From positions 2,561,001-2,625,000 of the forward strand of contig NZ_AP019749.1 in assembly GCF_006740045.1 (NCBI RefSeq): DNA of 64,000 nt, read 5' to 3'. Origin of the DNA: Comamonas terrigena NBRC 13299. Its GTDB lineage: Bacteria > Pseudomonadota > Gammaproteobacteria > Burkholderiales > Burkholderiaceae_C. Positions 62,817 to 64,000 of the stretch are shown piece after piece. Numbering within the stretch: the stretch's first letter is position 1; every line of letters begins with the position of its first letter. The notes under the pieces were generated by a model that worked only from the letters and a program-made list of their open reading frames with translations, was not told the DNA's origin and made no database searches. A program made the position numbers and the translations under genes.

Positions 62817-64000
62817 TCAACCGCAAACTGCGGGCTTGGCCGGGCGGGCCTGCCCCCTCGGGGCAGTGTTTGCAGCGGCCTTGCCCGGTGCCTTGGCCCG
62901 GGCTTCGGTGCCAATCACGCCGCTGGCCTCCAGGGCCTGCAGCTGCTCCGGTTTCAGCTGCAGCAGCCGCTGCAGCACGGCGTGCGTGTGCTCGCCCAGC
63001 GTGGGCGCCACGCGCGGCATGGGCATGGGCCGTCCGTCCTGGCGGAAGATGGTGGTGCTGGAGATGTAGCTGCCCACATAGGGCCGCTCCACCGTGCGCC
63101 AGAACGCTCGCTGCTGCAGGTGCGGGTCCTGCAGCAGCTGGCCCAGGGTGCGCACCGCGCCGGCGGGCACGGCGGCCTGCTGCAGCGCCTGCATGGCGTC
63201 GTCGTCGCTGCGGCCCAGGGTCCACTGCGTGATGCCCGCATCCAGCTCCGCCTGGCGGGCGCGCCGGCCTGGGGCATGGGCCAGGGCCGCATCGGCGGCC
63301 CAGTCGGCCCGCCCCAGCAGCCGGCACAGGGCCTGCCACTGCGCGTCGTCCGCCACGCTGAGCACCAGCCAGGCATCGTCCCCGGCGCAGCGGTAGCAGC
63401 CATGCGGCGCATGCACCGCGTGGCGGTTGCCCTGGCGCTCCGGCACGCTGCCGGTCAGCGACTGCTCGATCAGGAACGGCGCGGTCAGCGGCAACATGCC
63501 TTCGACCTGCGACATATTGATGTGCCGCCCCTGGCCCGTCGCCTGCTGCACCAGCAGGCCCAGCAGCAGCGCCGCCGAAGCGTTGAAGCCGCCCATGGGG
63601 TCGCCGTAGGCATAGGACGTCATGGCCGGCGGGCCGTCGGCATGGCCGGTGTACAGCGGCAGGCCGCTGGCCTGCTCCAGCGTGCCGCCGTAGGCGCGGG
63701 TATTGCTCCAGGCGTTGTCCAGGCCGAAGGCCGGCATGGACAGCATCACCACGCGCGGGTTCACCTGGCGCAGCGCCGCATAGTCCAGCCCCAGCTTGGG
63801 CAGCACCTCGGCCGAATAGTTCTCCACCACCGCATCGGCGCCGTGCACCAGCTCCTTGAGCAGGCGCTTGCCTTCGGCCTGGGTCAGGTCCAGGGTGATG
63901 CCGAACTTGCCCCGGTTCATCAGGTTGAAATTCGACTTCTTCTCATACAGCCGGTCGCGGTAGAACTCTTCGGTGTAATTGGTGCCGCGCCACCAGTCCG
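62817..64000 (-). CDS. CaiB/BaiF family CoA-transferase, N-terminus cut by window edge
   Basis: Type III CoA-transferases move CoA between carboxylic acids. The visible 394 residues contain LMNRGKFGITLDLTQAEGKR, LVHGADAVVENYSAEVLPKL (the Asp of HGADAVVEN is the expected active-site position for some members, to be checked against the family), NPRVVMLSMPAFG, YGGTLEQASGLPL, and DPMGGFNASAALL. The frame is open to the right edge (RGTNYTEEFYRDRLYEKKSN upstream of the internal Met), so the true start is outside. It ends with a basic Ala/Pro-rich tail. Followed by the Bug-type gene after 186 bp. Confidence 0.92.
   Translation of the reverse strand, partial: DWWRGTNYTEEFYRDRLYEKKSNFNLMNRGKFGITLDLTQAEGKRLLKELVHGADAVVENYSAEVLPKLGLDYAALRQVNPRVVMLSMPAFGLDNAWSNTRAYGGTLEQASGLPLYTGHADGPPAMTSYAYGDPMGGFNASAALLLGLLVQQATGQGRHINMSQVEGMLPLTAPFLIEQSLTGSVPERQGNRHAVHAPHGCYRCAGDDAWLVLSVADDAQWQALCRLLGRADWAADAALAHAPGRRARQAELDAGITQWTLGRSDDDAMQALQQAAVPAGAVRTLGQLLQDPHLQQRAFWRTVERPYVGSYISSTTIFRQDGRPMPMPRVAPTLGEHTHAVLQRLLQLKPEQLQALEASGVIGTEARAKAPGKAAANTAPRGQARPAKPAVCG

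Overview
The window is GC-rich (about two thirds G+C by eye), densely packed chromosomal DNA from a betaproteobacterium, most likely a member of the Comamonadaceae (Comamonas/Delftia/Acidovorax relatives). The reasons are the protein sequences, the CaiB-plus-Bug gene pairs, the yebC-purD-hemF-rsfS-rlmH and mltG-tmk-holB-tatD operons, and CTGT-N8-ACAG LexA sites. I saw no rRNA, tRNA, CRISPR array, insertion sequence or prophage. The placement is inference from family knowledge; no search was run.

Layout. 1-4106 (minus): housekeeping operon yebC-purD-hemF-rsfS-rlmH, without the nadD gene I would expect between hemF and rsfS. 4185-7912 (plus): a HerA-like ATPase, a threonine/serine dehydratase and upp. 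8113-13117 (plus): an iron-type operon of two imelysins, a di-haem DUF1111 protein and a DUF1513 protein behind an inverted-repeat operator. 13261-15876 (minus): acireductone dioxygenase and the MetNI methionine importer. 16288-21321 (minus): a degenerate stretch, an ankyrin protein, then tatD, holB, tmk and mltG, without the pilZ gene often found between holB and tatD. 21370-30329: ygfZ, a membrane protein, a thioesterase-acetyltransferase fusion, an esterase, an iron alcohol dehydrogenase, an AI-2E-type permease fused to a GAF domain, and an HDOD protein.

The most interesting region is 30411-36269. A NarL-type two-component system is transcribed away from a four-gene operon. That operon encodes a small secreted protein built of 38-residue repeats, a second small secreted protein, a CsgG/HfaB-like outer-membrane lipoprotein with extra peptidoglycan-binding and DUF4384-like domains, and a Sel1-repeat protein. 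It resembles a curli- or holdfast-type (nucleation/precipitation) secretion locus but has no recognisable CsgA, CsgB, CsgE or CsgF. I propose it as a candidate undescribed surface-fibre or adhesin system under dedicated two-component control.

36359-64000: tex, a DUF72 protein, an orphan of foreign-looking composition, a PQQ glucose dehydrogenase, a TetR regulator, a complete RND efflux operon (adaptor, pump, outer-membrane channel) with candidate operators, a catabolic cluster of two SDRs, an MDR reductase and a thioesterase, ogt facing a 101-residue gene with two CTGT-N8-ACAG LexA boxes between them (a likely new SOS gene), an rRNA-type methyltransferase, an esterase, a chemoreceptor opposite a solitary amino-acid binding protein, and a CaiB CoA-transferase with a Bug-type binding protein running off the right edge.

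Small repeats are unusually frequent: an in-frame 15-bp duplication in yebC, 9-bp units before upp, a 7-bp array at 16585, a 6-bp array inside an esterase gene and a degenerate 11-bp array at 54841.
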